Source: Parasponia andersonii (lineage: Eukaryota; Streptophyta; Magnoliopsida; Rosales; Cannabaceae). From it: a stretch of DNA of 64,000 nt. Made by a program: the position numbers and the translations under genes. The stretch lies in the NCBI GenBank assembly GCA_002914805.1, contig JXTB01000218.1:421804-485803 (forward strand), read 5' to 3'. Numbering within the stretch: position 1 is the first letter of the stretch; the number at the start of each line of letters is the position of its first letter. A model generated the notes under the pieces. The model had not been told where the DNA came from, made no database searches, and saw only the letters and a list, made by a program, of their open reading frames with translations. This document shows, piece after piece, positions 11,062 through 24,200 of this stretch.

Positions 11062-14000
11062 ATGTGCTCTCTGCAACTCCATTGTTGCAGAGCTCTGGCC
11101 CTCGATCGCTCGCCACCGACGCCGCAATTGAGGTGCCTCGCTTCTCCGATTTGGGGCCAACAACTTAGCTTGGTCAATGGAGGAAGAAGAGGTAAGCTCC
11201 GGTGTCGTTTTAATGGCGGTTGGGGTTTTGGAGTTTTCTCAATGTCGAACGGCTCGTCTCCGTCTTCGTTCAAGATGAATTTGAACGAGTATATGGTCAC
11301 TCTCGAGAAGCCACTCGGGATTCGGTTCGCGCTCTCGGTTGATGGCAAAATTTTTGTTCACGCTCTTAAAAAAGGGGTACTTTCTTTTTTTTTTGGTTGA
11401 AATTTAAAAGTTTATGGTGCTTTTGGATTGAATGGAAGACTTTTTTTTCGTTTCTTGTTTTGGATATATGCATATATGTATATATACATATTGTAGGGTA
11501 ATGCAGAGAAGGCAAGGATAATCATGGTGGGTGACACTTTGAAGAAGGCAAGTGATTCGTCTGGTGGAAGGTTAATTGAGATCAAGGACTTCGGCGATAC
11601 CCAGTATGTCATTTTGGTTCTGATCTGTGCCGCATTAAGATTTTCTTACTTTTGTTGATTATGGCGGAACTAAAGTGATAAACAATGCTGTATGAATCAT
11701 GATACATTTGAAGACGATATGTGATTAAAGCACTTTACTGTAGTTCACGTTGTATGCATGGTTGACTTGCACTTGGAGCTTGCTGATTGTCATCTGAAAA
11801 ACCGTCTATTAGAGTGCAGCTTTTTCTCTTCCTTATACATGTGCATGGAAATTGAATGTTTAGGTCCTTTTGGGGCAGATTTAGAGCCTTTGTAACGTTT
11901 TGAAAATCATGTTTTCCTCATGATTTGAGTTTCGATGATTGTCATGTTCATCAAATTTTTTATTTTTATTTTTTCAGTCTTTGGTTTCTTCAGGAAGATG
12001 TTGAAGGAGAAAGCAGGGTCTTTTAGCCTGGTCCTTGAGAGGCCATTCTCACCTTTTCCAATTCAACAACTGGTTCTGTTGAATGATCTAGACAATTCGT
12101 TTAACAAGGGTAGAGTTCCTATCGCCACTTGGAACAAGGGCATATTGGCATCGAATTTGCAAGCATCTTCTGAGAGCAATGGAAATTCTGGGTTTGTAAC
12201 ATTCTCTTCTAAGTATCTAAAGTCCGAAGGATGGAAGTTGCTGAACGATCAAAATGGACATATTCAATCACAAATACAGAAGAATCCACTGACTCCACCC
12301 TTGAGCTCACTAGTTTGTATTTTCTCGGAAGATGAGTCTGGAGATGGGGAATGGGCTTATGGTAGTTTCCCACTAGAGGAATATATTAAGGCACTGGATC
12401 GCTCTAAAGGCGAGTTATACTATAATCACGCGCTTGGTATGCGGTACAGCAAGGTGAGCTATTCAGCTATGCTTGCCCTATAAACTTTCATTGAAATTGG
12501 TTATTTTGTTGTGGTGGCTTTTTAGTTTTGTGATTTATTATGGGTTCGTCATTTTGTTAGATTACAGAGCAGATATATGTTGGATCATGTATTCAGACAC
12601 AAGCTGATGTAGAGATGTTGTCAAATACTTTGGTGAGTTCTGTTTCTTGTATCAGCTATTAAGGGTGTGTGCATATTCTGCACACTCCATAGTTGGCTAA
12701 AGAATAAAAATTGCAGCTTCAATAGATTTTTAATTCTGCAAGGGACAACTGTGTTTTAAATAAATCGCCTATCTATGACTGTCCCAGTGATGGTGTCTAG
12801 TAGTTCCCCTCTCTGTTTTGCCTTTTAATTGCTCTGGAATACTTGGTTACAGGGAGTCACTGCTGTGCTTAGTTTCCAAAGTGGAATCGAGGCAGAAAAC
12901 TGGGGACTGGATCCAAAGTTGATCAATGAGTCATGCCAAAAATTTGATATCCTGATGATCAACTACCCTATAAGGTAAGTAAAAGGTTCTATGCAGTAGT
13001 CTGTTTCTTGATGTATGATATTGGCAAATATTATTATACCCTGCTTCTGGGTTGCATATTCATGGAGCGGGCATGAAGAATCCCTGATGGGGCAGGATAT
13101 GAGAAATGTTCTCTGTCATTTAGACCTCACTAGCTGGTTGCAGCTTGGTAAAGTTTCCAGCATCTTGTTTTGCAGGGATGGAGATTCATTTGATATGAGA
13201 AAGAAACTACCATTTTGTGTGGGGCTTCTACTACGGTTGTTAAAAAAGAACCATCGTGTCTATGTTTCTTGTACTACTGGGTTTGATCGATCTCCTGCTT
13301 GTGTGATAGCATATCTGCACTGGATGACTGATACTTCCCTTCATGCAGCCTATAATTTCGTCATTGGGTTGCATTCTTGCAAGCCAGACAGGTTTGGCTC
13401 AGTAATCCTTCTTTCTAACTGTCAGTTTTTGCTTGACCTGTAGTTGATCATGGATAATATGTTTTCTTAACTTTTTTGGTCTAGCTGTTGTCCATGGATG
13501 CTGTGACTTGAAAGTTTATTTCCCTTCATGATCGCTGCAGACCGGCAATTGCTTGGGCAACATGGGATCTGATAGCTATGGTAGAAAAGGGTAGGCATGA
13601 TGGACCTGCAACACATGCGGTAACATTTGTGTGGAATGGGCAAGAGGTGATTGACAAGATCTTAGTTTCAGTTTCACTTTGCGTTCTGCTTCTTGCAGTG
13701 ACTAATTGTGGATTTTTATGAGCACATAGTCCTATGGCCAATATTCCTGCCATAGTTTAGAGTACTAGTAGGATTTACTTTTTACTGGTGCTTCTTGTCA
13801 GTCCACTCTATGTTGTCTGACAGGGGGAGGATGTAAATTTGGTTGGAGATTTCACTGGAAACTGGAAAGAACCAATTCGAGCAAACCATAAAGGTGGACC
13901 AAGATATGAAGCAGAAGTCAGACTTCCACAAGGAAAGTGAGTATTTTTAACTACTTTTGCAATATTACAACTGAACTTACTTGTGATTGTTTGTGTGTTC

Positions 14001-14772
14001 AACTTTTTAAATCTTTGTGATTAATGATATTTCTGTTTCTCATATTAAATCGTGAGTAATAAAAAAAGTAAAAAAAAAATAATAAAAAAAAGAGGTCCAA
14101 TGTGATTTTTAGTTCTCTAGTTAATACTGCCAAACCCCGGAAATGTATTTATACACATCTCGGCATCCATGGTTTCTCATGTGTACATTACCAATTTACA
14201 AAAGCTCAAGTTCAATCATCTTTCTTTGATGGGATGAACCTAAGTGCATGACAATGGTTGTGATCCAGTTTGACAAAGCGCAACAAACCATGCTAAGTCA
14301 TACATTATCTTTAAATAAACTTGCGTCCTCTTCATTCTGAAGACTTAAAATAAGATAATACGCGTACTCATTGACATGGTGTTCAGGTATTACTACAAGT
14401 ACATTGTGAATGGGCAATGGCGGCATTCAACAGGGTCCCCGGCCGAGAGGGATGAAGGCGGGAATGTGAACAATGTGATTGTGATTGGTGATACTGCCAG
14501 TGTGAGGCCTTCTGTTCAACAGCAAAAGAAAGTTAGTGCCTTCCTCTTCTGCCGACCATTTTCTTCCATACAATTTGTATATTTCTCTTAATGCTGCGTC
14601 ATTTCGTGAATTGTATCTGCAATTCTGATGATTCATTTGACTATTGTTTTAGGAAGCAAACATAGTGAAGGTGATTGAGAGGCCATTGACAGAAAATGAG
14701 CGGTTCACGCTGGCAAAAGCAGCTCGCTGTGTGGCGTTCTCTGTATGTCCAATCAGATTTTCTCCCAAGTAG
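11062..14772 (+). CDS. LSF1: LIKE SEX FOUR 1 (phosphoglucan phosphatase-like), plastidial
   Basis: Ten exons: 11062-11376, 11497-11603, 11994-12453, 12561-12632, 12853-12974, 13176-13391, 13541-13646, 13824-13936, 14387-14531, 14653-14772. All phases agree and the product is 591 residues. Domain order: plastid transit peptide (about 1-70), PDZ-like domain (about 75-190, EYMVTLEKPLGIRFALSVDG), dual-specificity phosphatase domain (about 300-440) with the CX5R loop CTTGFDRSP at Cys391, and a C-terminal CBM48 glycan-binding domain (about 458-550, VTFVWNGQEGEDVNLVGDF). The end (CVAFSVCPIRFSPK) is a family signature. LSF1 is needed for normal starch breakdown at night in chloroplasts. It is thought to act largely as a scaffold for beta-amylases rather than as a phosphatase. 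Consistent with this, the residue before the catalytic Cys is Ser, not the usual His. The ATG at 11062 is the first in frame. Confidence 0.95.
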
Positions 14773-17700
14773 TTGTTGGAATATGTTTCCAACCTGGTTT
14801 GGCTCTCACTTCGTGTCTAGAATTCTACAACAAATGCTTCCCGAGGCATAAAAAATCACACATTCATACTTGGGCGCTGAGACATATCATCGTAATATTT
14901 AGGCTCGAAATTTCCGTGCCACACCGGATTTTTTTTTTTTTGGTCATTAAATAAAGGATGCCAATTCCCTTTTGCAAATAGAGATTTACACGGAACAAGA
15001 ATATACAATAAAAGAATAAGAAGCCTGTTGGACAATATTTGTTGGGATATATAGTGTCTGAATTACAATCAATTAGAATATTTCCTTTTTTTTTTTTTTT
15101 GAGATTTACTACTTACTCCAAGTGTAGCCCGCTTTTGGAGATAGAGTAGACGTCTAGCTAGTGAATAGATATTTGCTTTGTTTATATTCGTTATCCTAAT
15201 TCTTGATCAGACGAATCTCAAGAACTGTCCAAATCTTAAATTTTCCCATAAACTTCTATTACGACTCTACACAAAGGCTCGAATCGATAACAACCATTTC
15301 TGACCTCTCTCCTTTACAATTAATATGGAGTTCATTCGAAAGCAATAATATCCTAGGAGCTTTTCCAATCCGGATGTGATAGTTTAGTGGAGTTTGTCAC
15401 TTATTAAGACTGCCGTAAGGTTTGCAACAACTTAGGACCCAAAATCTCCTTTAAAAGGAGTGTCAATCTTGTATAGTTACACAACATATTTAGAACATGC
15501 ACACAAAAAATAGACAACAAACAAACAAACAAATATGTCAAGTAGATGAGAAGAGAATGTCGACATGGCCTTTGTCTAGGTAAGAATGTCGACATATGTA
15601 GTTAGTTGTTAGATTGCAAGTTAGCTTATATAAGTTCCACAGAACTGAACTCTCCTTTCTCTCTATCACAATCACTCAATCAGGTTACTCTCCAAACAAT
15701 TCTTTCTAATAATTCTAGCTGACGAAGATGACCAAGAACAATATTCTTTGCTGTGGAAGACGGTTGCCCCATTTTAGTCCGAGCTTTATTGAGATCGTGC
15801 AGGTTAGAATCAATGTTCACTGTTTTTCTTTCTCTTAGATTTATGCATGCATGCAACATTCACACGAGCACACACACCACAAAAGTTACAATTAGGTCCA
15901 CGATTCAATGCCTACTTTTGTTGTAAATAGAACCACCCTACGAATATGAATATTTCAACAGTTAATATTCCGATGCTCCAGTTAGTAAATCAAATATTCA
16001 AAATTGGACAGGAGACTTGAGCTCTACCCAAGATAATGGAGAAATGAAAACAAAGAGGGAAAAATATTGGTGCCCATATGTTGGTTTTGCTTCTATGTAT
16101 TTGTTAATTTATAACATTTGGTTTTTGTGGAGGGTACACAAAATGAGGCCAAATATTACGATGTCGTCAGAAGGTCTATGCAAAATTGGAAAAAAAAAAA
16201 GAGTATTAAGTACGATGTAATGAACCAAAGAAACGAAAGAATTCAAATATTCTGTCCAATTTTGGTGTCTCAATACATGTTCAACGAATAAATGGGTGAC
16301 TTTTAAAAAACTAATTAAGTAGTTTCAAATTTATTACAATACATATTAATTTATTAGTTGGACATAAATCGAGATACCAAAAAATAGAATAGTGATTCAA
16401 GTTTGACGTGAGAAAAGCAAACATTGGAAGCATTGTCGCAAGTCATGATCATCAACGACAATTATCCCACGTCATGTTATAAAGAAGTGAATCCTTTTAT
16501 CGGAAAAGTATAATTATAAGAAAAAAAATATATAAAAGAAAGTAAAATTGCTGTCAAGGGAGATCGAGAAGAAAAAGAGGAGAGAAAAAAAAAACCTAAC
16601 ATTAACATTTATTAATTCTTGTAAAAACATAAACTGATATTCTAGCAGTAGTTACATAGACTGATAAACATGTAAAGTCTTTAACTACGAACTATTAATT
16701 CTTGTAAAAACGACGTTGTATCTTCAATCATATTCATTCACCATATTTTAGTCATCGACACAAATATTACTACATAGTAGTTACTTGATCGAGTAGCTTA
16801 TTATCCCTCTCATGTCCCTTTATCTTTTTTGGCTAATCAGCTTTTGTGGTTTTACTTTTCCATTTAAGTAATTAGTTTTCAATTAATATAGATCATTGTC
16901 ATTCCAAAAAATATATACAGATCACTGAGAGCGAAATAACAATAAATATCGACTATGGGAGACTCAGTCTATGACTAATGAGCTCCCATAAACATCAGCA
17001 ACCACAAATAAATATTAATGTCCGTTTTAAATATGCAATAAATTCGGTTTAGAGATTTTTGCTTAAAAAACAAGCACACATAACTAGAATACTATTGAAC
17101 AGTATACAGCAGCTAATTATAATTAAAAGAAATAGTTTTTTCAAGGAACATCATCACCACAAAAAAACGATAGTTGATCTTCTTATCTCTTTACTATTAT
17201 TCACTCTTGACGATGCCCAAAAGGTCAATAGCAACGAATGCATGGTCTGGTAACTTTAACTTTGTTATCAGAAATACCACTAAATGCAATGTCAGATTCA
17301 AATAAATCCCTTTCGGATACCATATGTAATATATACCACAAGAACCATGTTTTGAGGATAGGCCTATCTCTACAATCCTTCACCCATTCTTTCTCTCACT
17401 TCTCGACCATTAAAATTTGAATAATTTGATTTCACTGATGATATTAATAAATAGAAAAAGACTCTAGAACACTCATGATGTCTTCTTCCTATAACAGAAT
17501 ATAATTATTATGCTTCCCATTTAATATTTTGTTTGAAGAATTAATCTTTGCAATATAAATCACATTTAGCATGGAAGAAAAATCTCTTACAAGAGTAGCT
17601 CAACTTGTGTGTATTGAAAAATTTGAAATGTATGTCAATTCAATACTTGTAGATAGTATATATACTGGTTGGTGGGTTTGATTAAAATTTTGTCAACTCA

Positions 17701-17945
17701 TATTTTTGATCAAGAAACTATAGTATTTTGTTTCCTTCTTTTTGAATTTCACATTAATACATAGATGCATGACATTTGTAACATAAATACTGTATACATG
17801 TATAAATTCATCTAGCTCAATTCCATTGCTTAATACATGTTCTTAATTGACATTGATCGCCCAGCTAGGGGACAACTACTGCTGCAGTATAGGATTAACA
17901 CACACGCACACATACATATATGTGTACATATTGAGCATTCTTCAC
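14773..17945. other. Intergenic region, LSF1 to carbonic anhydrase
   Basis: AT-rich, with no complete gene. At 15540-15790 there is a promoter-like stretch: a direct repeat of GAATGTCGACAT, a TATA box (TATATAAG, about 15627), a CT-rich leader, and a short ORF from ATG 15728 to a possible splice donor at 15800 that encodes about 24 residues (MTKNNILCCGRRLPHFSPSF...). This could be a first exon of a lost gene or the promoter part of a solo LTR. The rest shows nothing I can assign. Confidence 0.5.
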
Positions 17946-17951
17946 CACGTG
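17946..17951. promoter_or_regulatory. G-box (CACGTG) upstream of carbonic anhydrase
   Basis: CACGTG in the context CCACGTGGC lies 313 bp upstream of the carbonic anhydrase start codon. This extended G-box is common in promoters of light-regulated photosynthesis genes, which fits the downstream gene. A TATAAA-type sequence also lies at about 18222-18234. Function is inferred from position. Confidence 0.45.
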
Positions 17952-18263
17952 GCAAGCAGTCATTGATGAAAATTTAACCAACTCATCAACAATAGTTTGA
18001 GAAAACTTGATCTTTGTTTGGACTTTGGACCATTCTGAAAGAGGCACTTAACGGTGAAACATGAATGAATGAACGATAGATATTGGCAATGGAAGAGGCA
18101 GTAGTAGTGGCACTAGCTACACAGATTGATCTGGAACGTCCAAACCTCATCTTCAAAGGAAGAAGCTCTCGTTTGCCGGGATTTCGCTTTCATTATCTGT
18201 TTTGGTCTGAGGACTTTGGGGTATAAACTATAAAGCCAAACACGGTCTTGTGTGGCCTGCACA

Positions 18264-20922
18264 ATGTCGTCTACGGCTTCCATCAACAGCTGGTGCCTCA
18301 GCTCTGTTTCTCCTGCTCAATCTTCTCTTAGGAGAGCCACATTACGCCCCTGCGCTTTCGCCAGGCTCGGCTCTTCTTCCTCCGCTTCTCCTCCTCCTCC
18401 TAGTCTCATCCAGAACAAGCCCGTTTTCGCGGCTCCATCTCCTATCATTACCCCCTCTTGGGTAACTCTCAATCTGTCTGTCACATTTTATGTTCAACCA
18501 ATGTATTCATATCATTTTAAAAAAAAATATATCATTAATTGAGGTTTAACACTTAGACATTTGACAATGTTGATGGATACGTTCTTTTTTTAATTTAATG
18601 CATCATGCATGTTTAAGTTTTATTTTGATACGTTTCTTCGAAATACATTGTTACTAAGCTAACATGTGAATTGTGGTGTTCATTAACGTGTTCTTAAAAA
18701 TATTTTTGGAAGGGTGATGAGTTGTACGTTCTTTTGGTGTTTATGCATGAAACTTCCACATTTTCACAATTAAAATGCTGTTTTTGGCTTTTAAGCTTAT
18801 AACTTTGTGTAGCTGTCAAACAACTACCCATCTAAGTTTAACTATGTGGCGACTAGTAATTGGCTGACCAGCCATGTAGGCTTGTTTGACGTGGTCATAC
18901 TTGAGTGGTTCCCATGTTACTGCTTATTGTAATATTACTGCTTATTGTAATATGATGAAACGTGTGTGGTTACGATTTTATGATACCATATATCATGCTT
19001 TGGATTTTTCAACCAATATTTTCCCATTTGACCCAAACTTACACTATAAAAGTACATGAAATGTGCTAGCCGTTAGCTAAGCGAATTCTTAGGCAAATTC
19101 ACAAAACATAATTAAGTTTCACAGAAGAAAAGGTCCACTCCTAGAGCAGAGGTCTAATTATACCGCATCAAAAGGAACCTATTTTCTGTTCTCAAGTTAC
19201 TGTTAACTGGTCAGATACTAAGAAGAGGGACTAAGGATGTGTACATATTCATATATATATATTATCATACTATAGTTTTTTTTTTTAAGTGTATATATTA
19301 TTAGCTGCGTCTTATTCTCCATTCACAACGTGTCAAGTTAATCTACAGAACGAAGAGATGGGAAAGGATTACGAGGAGGCCATTTCAGCTCTTCAAAAAC
19401 TTCTCAGGTATTTAATCACTCTGTTACAAGTATTTTACCGCACAAATGAATTTTTTTACACTCGGTAAAATTACCCTTTAAGCTTTGTTTGCATAAAGCT
19501 AATAATATATTTCTCATCAGTAACTTATGCACTGTATGTATATTTAATGGCTTTGCAGTGAGAAGGGAGATTTGAAACCTGTTGCAGCTTCCAAAGTGGA
19601 GCAGATTACTGCTGAGTTACAGACCCCAGACGGCAAACCCGCCTTTGACCCAGTTGAGAGAATCAAGTCTGGCTATATTCACTTCAAGAAAGAGAAATAT
19701 GAGTGAGTCACAAATTTTTAAGTCTTACCAAAGTTAATTGTTTGGTTACTCTGATTTTGAGCCTTTCTTTTTTGGTTACCTCTTTCGAACAGCGTTAATC
19801 CGGCTCTGTACTCTGAACTTGCCAAAGGCCAGAGCCCCAAGGTATAAATACCATAGTACCTTGTTGACTTGTGTTATAAGCATTCAATCAGAAGAACCAA
19901 AATGAAGAAGAGATTTTTCTTTCAACTGAACATGGATTTTTTCTTATGTGTGATGGCAGTTCATGGTATTTGCATGCTCGGACTCTCGGGTTTGCCCATC
20001 ACATGTTCTGGATTTCCACCCAGGAGAGGCTTTTGTAGTCCGAAATGTTGCTAACATGGTTCCACCATATGACCAGGTCTCTATATTCCATACAAACCTC
20101 TGTATCATCTATTTCTGGTATCGTTAACTTCAAGGTAGAAGTTCTCCCTTGTCTCTTCAAAGTTCTAAAAATGGCTTTGTTGGTTTCTTTTGCTGCATCA
20201 GACCAGATACTCTGGAGCTGGATCTGCTATTGAGTATGCTGTCCTGCATCTCAAGGTAAAGCCACACATAATTTATTTCCCTTTAGTCCTTTGAATATGA
20301 CAACTTTGTTTCCTGAAGTGCTAGAACAAAACAAATTGGTTCAATTCTTTAAATTGTGTTCCAGGTGAGTTACATTGTAGTGATCGGTCACAGCGCTTGT
20401 GGTGGGATTAAGGGGCTCTTGTCCATTCCAGATGATGGATCCACCTCTACGTAAGTCCACTCCTCAGAGTCATATGATAATCAATTCTGTAAGTATTAAT
20501 AAGCACTGAAAATAAAATTGTTACTAAAAAAAAATTACTAATATGTGCAGGGACTTCATAGAAGATTGGGTTAAAATCGGTTTACCTGCTAGGAACAAGG
20601 TGAAATCAGCCCACCCCAATGCATCTTTTCCAGAACTCTGCGGACAGTGCGAAAAGGTATAATCATCTAGCTCAATATTATGTGAATGTGAACCAAATGT
20701 TACTCGGAAAAAAATGTGTCGCTTACCAAATATAAATGTGTGAATCTAATATTGCAGGAGGCAGTGAATGTGTCCCTTGGAAACTTACTAACCTATCCTT
20801 TTGTAAGAGAGGGATTGGCAAACAAAACTCTTGGACTGAAGGGAGGTTACTATGATTTCGTTAAAGGATCGTTTGAGCTTTGGGGACTTGATTTTGGCCT
20901 TTCTCCTGCTTTCTCCGTATGA
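18264..20922 (+). CDS. CA1: Beta-carbonic anhydrase, chloroplastic
   Basis: Nine exons: 18264-18461, 19349-19407, 19559-19702, 19793-19841, 19960-20076, 20202-20255, 20365-20450, 20551-20656, 20758-20922. All phases agree and the product is 325 residues. It catalyses CO2 + H2O to bicarbonate + H+ and supplies CO2 or bicarbonate in the chloroplast stroma. Exon 1 encodes a Ser/Ala/Pro-rich transit peptide. The beta-class active site is intact: zinc ligands Cys156, His216 and Cys219 ([11 protein letters not shown] and GHSACGG), with the Asp158-Arg160 dyad. The C-terminal region ([20 protein letters not shown], then [19 protein letters not shown]) matches plant CA1-type enzymes. The ATG at 18264 begins [10 protein letters not shown], the usual start of the family. 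The last exon can end here (GTA TGA) or be spliced to 21215; see that entry. Confidence 0.96.
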
Positions 20923-21214
20923 ACATCAACCATTATCAATCAACCAAACCTGTTTCTTAACTACTTTTGTTCCTAAAAAATATTGTACTTAATTAGTTAC
21001 TGCCAAAGTGAGTTTCAATTTGCAATAAATATAAGAGGGAGACCCTTCCCTTGTGAGGCTCCTTTTTCTTTTATTAAAAGCATATATTAAGGTTCATTTT
21101 TCTTGAGAAATAATAACAATAATATTGATCAGAACATCTATCCCAATCACAAAGTTAGAATATTCATTAGTGCATTTTTCTTTTCCTTTTCTTTTTTCTT
21201 TGTTTTTTTGTTAG

Positions 21215-21253
21215 GTTAAGGAAGTGGCCACCATACTTCATTGGAAGCTCTAG
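21215..21253 (+). CDS. CA1: Alternative last exon of beta-carbonic anhydrase
   Basis: The final exon above ends TTC TCC GTA TGA. The GTATGA is also a usable splice donor (exon end 20916). An acceptor at 21213-21214 follows a very strong pyrimidine tract (21176-21212). Joining them gives, in phase, VKEVATILHWKL and then TAG at 21251. Plant CA1 proteins are known with a C-terminus of the type VKDVATIL-WKL, so this small exon is almost certainly real. The gene can therefore make a 325-residue form (intron retained, ending ...AFSV) and a 336-residue form. The Val codon is regenerated as GTA or GTT in the two forms. Confidence 0.8.
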   Translation, partial: VKEVATILHWKL

Positions 21254-24200
21254 GGACATGGTTAGATCGGTCATCCGTGCAAAGATGAGGCTCTCTTTAG
21301 TCACATTATAATGTGATGATGACTCAAACTTAAATTGGGTTTTTGTAAACAATTAGCCTCTATTTTGTTTTGAGAGTTGGGTAGTGTAAATTGCTTCATC
21401 CCAATACATATTTTGATCAGCTTTATCTTCCTCCACCGATCAATCTTTAATTTTTAGTTATTATAAAAATTCAACTTCATTGGTTATGAAAAAACTAGTA
21501 GAGAATTTAGAAGCAGAGTAATAAAAAAATCTACTGTTTCAAACACCCAAGATCAAAAGTTTGGGACACTTGTGGAAGGAAGGATTTCCTCCCTTTTCTT
21601 GCTTTCCTTTTAAAAACAAATACAGTTGGTTGACCAAGATTTTTATGGCCAAGTGGCTCAAAATCACACACCATTAAGTTGCGATATTTATATTGTTTGT
21701 CACTTTCATCGACTAGATGTGTTTTTGTTTACCGAAATTATCATTTAAGTAGGAAAAGGAACCGGAGATAGAGAGTAGATATCGTATATGTTTCAACCAC
21801 CGAAAAAAAACGAAAGAAAGAAAAAAAAAAAAAAAAAAAAAAAGAGAGGGGGGGTTACACGTGCTATCTAGCCTACCTTCTAATAAAGTTGTCGTTTCTA
21901 TAGTTTATTGTCGTTTTCTAAAAAGGCGTTTTTATATATCTTCGTTTGTTGTGGCGGTCGTTATTATAGATGTCGTTTTAGGATGTTGTCGTTTTTCAGA
22001 CTTTATTTTTATATTGTTGTCGTTTATAGGAGAGATTGGCGTTTCGAAGGATGCATATTCTCTGAAAAGCCCTTGTTCACCCAAAAAAAAAAAAACCCCT
22101 TTAAGAACCACTGAAAACCAACACAATCAAATATAGTACTTGAGAGGGGAATAGGAGAAAGAGAAGGGATAAAAAAACAAATAATAAATAGCCACAGAGA
22201 ACGAAGTGGAGAAAACGGCAAACGAGGTCCAATGAAGCTATAGGGTCCACGGGGAAAGTGGAAGATATTAGACTGATTAAAATTTAAAGGACAAATTCTA
22301 AGAATATTGTTTTAAGTGAAATGCTTGATTTAGTACCTGATTTGTAGAACCAAAAAAAAAAAAAAAATTACTCCGTCAAAATTGACATGCTAAAATACAC
22401 TCTCATTTACCTTAAACTTGTGACCAAATACTAAGAACTCGGATTTTACTATTGAAAAAATCCGTAAAGAAAAAGAAAGAAGAAAATAATTTTTTTTAAA
22501 ATTCAATAAATTTTTATTTTGAAACTTTTTCTCTTTCTCAATTCATTTGTAAAATTCTATATACTAAATAATGTCATTAAATTTAACTATCACTTTCATT
22601 GAATTTTTTAACTCATTTTTTTTTAATCTAAATCTAAATAAGAAAAATAAAATTCCTTAAAATTATTTTTCTTTGCATCCAAAAATACATATTCCAAATA
22701 AAAACAAGGTCGTGTGAAAAACGAATAGCAAAACAAAATGTGAATTTGACATGAATAATAGTAATTTAGACTAAAATAAATTTTTTAGAAGTATTTTAAA
22801 AAACGAATTTTCTAATAGTGTCACACAATTGTGTGACAAGGTCATATTTTTTCAAAATACTTTTAAAAAATATTTTAGTACAAATTACTGCTAATCTAGT
22901 CTATTTCTCAAGAGACTAAAGGTGTTCTGGTAAGATATTTTGGTCAGTTTATAACAGTTCCTTACTAAATTTTGATCAATGAGTGAAATTTTTTAGATGA
23001 CCAGGGAGTGAAATTGGTACCAGTTTCTTAAACCAATTGAATATTTTCTTTTTTCATTAAAGCTGGGGAATAAATGAAACATTTTACATGAATTCAAATG
23101 GATATATTTTTGTCGCTTTTCTGTGATAACATTACATCATTAAGGCACATGGACATCTGGTATCTTCTTGGAATTAAGAGGTTGTCGTTTGTCGTTCCTA
23201 GAGGAGTGGTTTTCAAGAATTCTCGTTTTGTTTGCACAATAATTGGGTAATAAAAAAAAAAAAAGAAAACGTCTTCAAATTTCTGTGTTTTGTAATTTTT
23301 AATTATAAAATTTAAACTTTATAAAATAATACTATTGAACTAGAAATTTTTAAAACTTGATATCCTAAATTGATTTTTTGGATAACTTTATCAAACAAAG
23401 ATAATAATATAAGCAAAGATAATAATATTATCAAAATTGAGAAGAATAAGACTAATCCAATTTTGATATATGATACTGTTGTCCTTTTGTTAATAAAATT
23501 AATTAAATAGTCAATACATGCTATTAATTTTTGTAAATTCTTAATCTCAAATATTATTTTACAAGTTCAAATCTTAGAATTTAAATTGTTTAACACCTAA
23601 ATTTCATAGTATTCTTTTGACAACTCACTCATAAATTGATTAACAAACTCTTATAGGGGACGAGTATGAGGATTGTAGCTGTGAAAATGTAGTTTCAAAG
23701 AGATTATGGAGTCTAATGATAAGGGCTTCTTCCAAAGAAAACAGAAATTGGATCTCAACCAAAAAACCCAACAAGGTTCTTTTACAATACATGTACACAC
23801 AAATATAGGGATAATATTAAAAAAAAAATCCATTGTGTTTGACTTTTTCTATTAAAAAAGAAAAAGTCGAATTCTTATATTAATACCGAATAAACCCTTC
23901 TGTTTGTATTTTTTTTTAAATCAAATTTCATCTAATCTATATATATAGTTAAAATTAAAGCTAAAATTATTGAAATACTTCTAATTTTTGAAATTAGATA
24001 TCAAAATTTAAAAAACAAATTTTTATGTGTTTAAGTACTGTTACAATTAAATTCTTAAAAAATTATATATCACTTTTTAGTCTAGATGATTACATCTATC
24101 TTGCAGGTAATTTTGTAGATGCCAATTGATAATTTTAATGAATAAAGATATTTCTCTAATAATTTTAAACTTGAATTTTGGCCATATATTTGACTCCAAT

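Noticed and set aside
21861..22136. 91-codon ORF between the CA and DEG1 genes
   Set aside because: AT-rich, Val/Phe-biased, partly over homopolymers, with overlapping ORFs in other frames and no domain.
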